DNA of 21,856 bases from Pseudomonadota bacterium (GTDB taxonomy: Bacteria > Pseudomonadota > Alphaproteobacteria > Rhizobiales > Hyphomicrobiaceae). Position 1 is the stretch's first letter. Each line of letters opens with the position of its first letter. The position numbers were made by a program, and so were the translations under genes. This document shows, one piece after another, positions 21,675 through 21,856 of this stretch. The stretch covers positions 1 through 21,856 of the forward strand of contig JAEXXM010000046.1 of NCBI GenBank assembly GCA_023405815.1, written 5' to 3'. The notes under the pieces were generated by a model that made no database searches, was not told the origin of the DNA, and saw only the letters and a list, made by a program, of their open reading frames with translations.

Positions 21675-21856
21675 ATGGGTGAGACGGCCGCCGCGCGCAC
21701 ACCCGCGCCTCGCAAACCGTTTTATCGGCTCCTCTACGTCCAGGTTCTGTTCGCCATCCTGCTCGGCTTCCTCGTCGGCTGGCTCGCGCCGGGCATCGCC
21801 GAGAGCCCGTGGATGAAGGCGCTCGGCGACGGCTTCATCAAGCTCATCAAGATGGC
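21675..21856 (+). CDS. dctA: C4-dicarboxylate:cation symporter, N-terminal part only
   Basis: Sixty codons are visible from the ATG at 21675, with GGGGGA about eight bases upstream, and the frame is open to the window end. After a short polar start (MGETAAARTPAPRKP) comes the first membrane helix, FYRLLYVQVLFAILLGFLVG, and then the strongly conserved WMKALGDGFIKLIKM. This start is that of DctA, the sodium/proton-coupled importer of succinate, fumarate and malate in the DAACS family. Other dicarboxylate/amino acid symporters share part of this pattern, but the VQVL and GDGFIKLIKM stretches favour DctA. Neither the regulatory site nor the rest of the protein can be seen. Confidence 0.85.
   Translation, partial: MGETAAARTPAPRKPFYRLLYVQVLFAILLGFLVGWLAPGIAESPWMKALGDGFIKLIKM

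Overview
The window is GC-rich bacterial DNA that looks alphaproteobacterial and most likely Hyphomicrobiales (Rhizobiales). The evidence is the UvrA sequence type (CPVSGF at the first zinc-finger position), the HicBA, DUF4160/DUF2442 and DUF4258 modules, the DUF6790 protein, and many small secreted proteins of types common in that order. Species cannot be read from the sequence. No rRNA, tRNA, CRISPR array, transposase or integrase was recognised.

Layout. 1-2.7 kb: a hicB-hicA toxin-antitoxin pair (hicA cut by the window edge), small secreted or basic proteins, a family of 52-bp intergenic repeats, a gene-poor stretch, and a secreted cupin. 2.7-4.6 kb: a small island of lower GC carrying two adjacent genes of unknown function. 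Both look like winged-helix proteins. The island is bounded by a 169-bp, about 98% identical direct repeat that is itself a decayed fragment of the 3' end of a uvrA-like gene. 4.6-9.6 kb: a tightly packed minus-strand operon in transcription order DUF4160 - DUF2442 - uvrA - DUF4258 (frameshifted) - small antitoxin-like gene - trhO, so the excision-repair ATPase gene sits between two toxin-antitoxin-like pairs. 9.7-11.2 kb: a glutathione S-transferase divergent from a YafY/WYL regulator with a clear palindrome between them. 11.3-13.7 kb: a frameshifted zinc-ribbon gene, two membrane-protein genes and a VOC/PhnB-like gene whose 5' end is duplicated about 860 bp upstream. 13.8-17.2 kb: a secreted YkuD_2-type L,D-transpeptidase-like protein and a DEAD-box RNA helicase with a DbpA-type RNA-binding domain. 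17.3-19.2 kb, minus strand: a small secreted protein with a textbook terminator, and a multi-TM diguanylate cyclase. 19.4-21.9 kb, plus strand: DUF6790 membrane protein, single-TM protein, FAD-dependent oxidoreductase and the start of dctA.

Most of the window is ordinary chromosome. The best candidates for something undescribed are the repeat-bounded two-gene island at 2.7-4.5 kb and the uvrA/toxin-antitoxin operon. Two genes (5805-6124 and 11279-11565) each appear to lack exactly one base next to a G run, so assembly error should be excluded before either is called a pseudogene.
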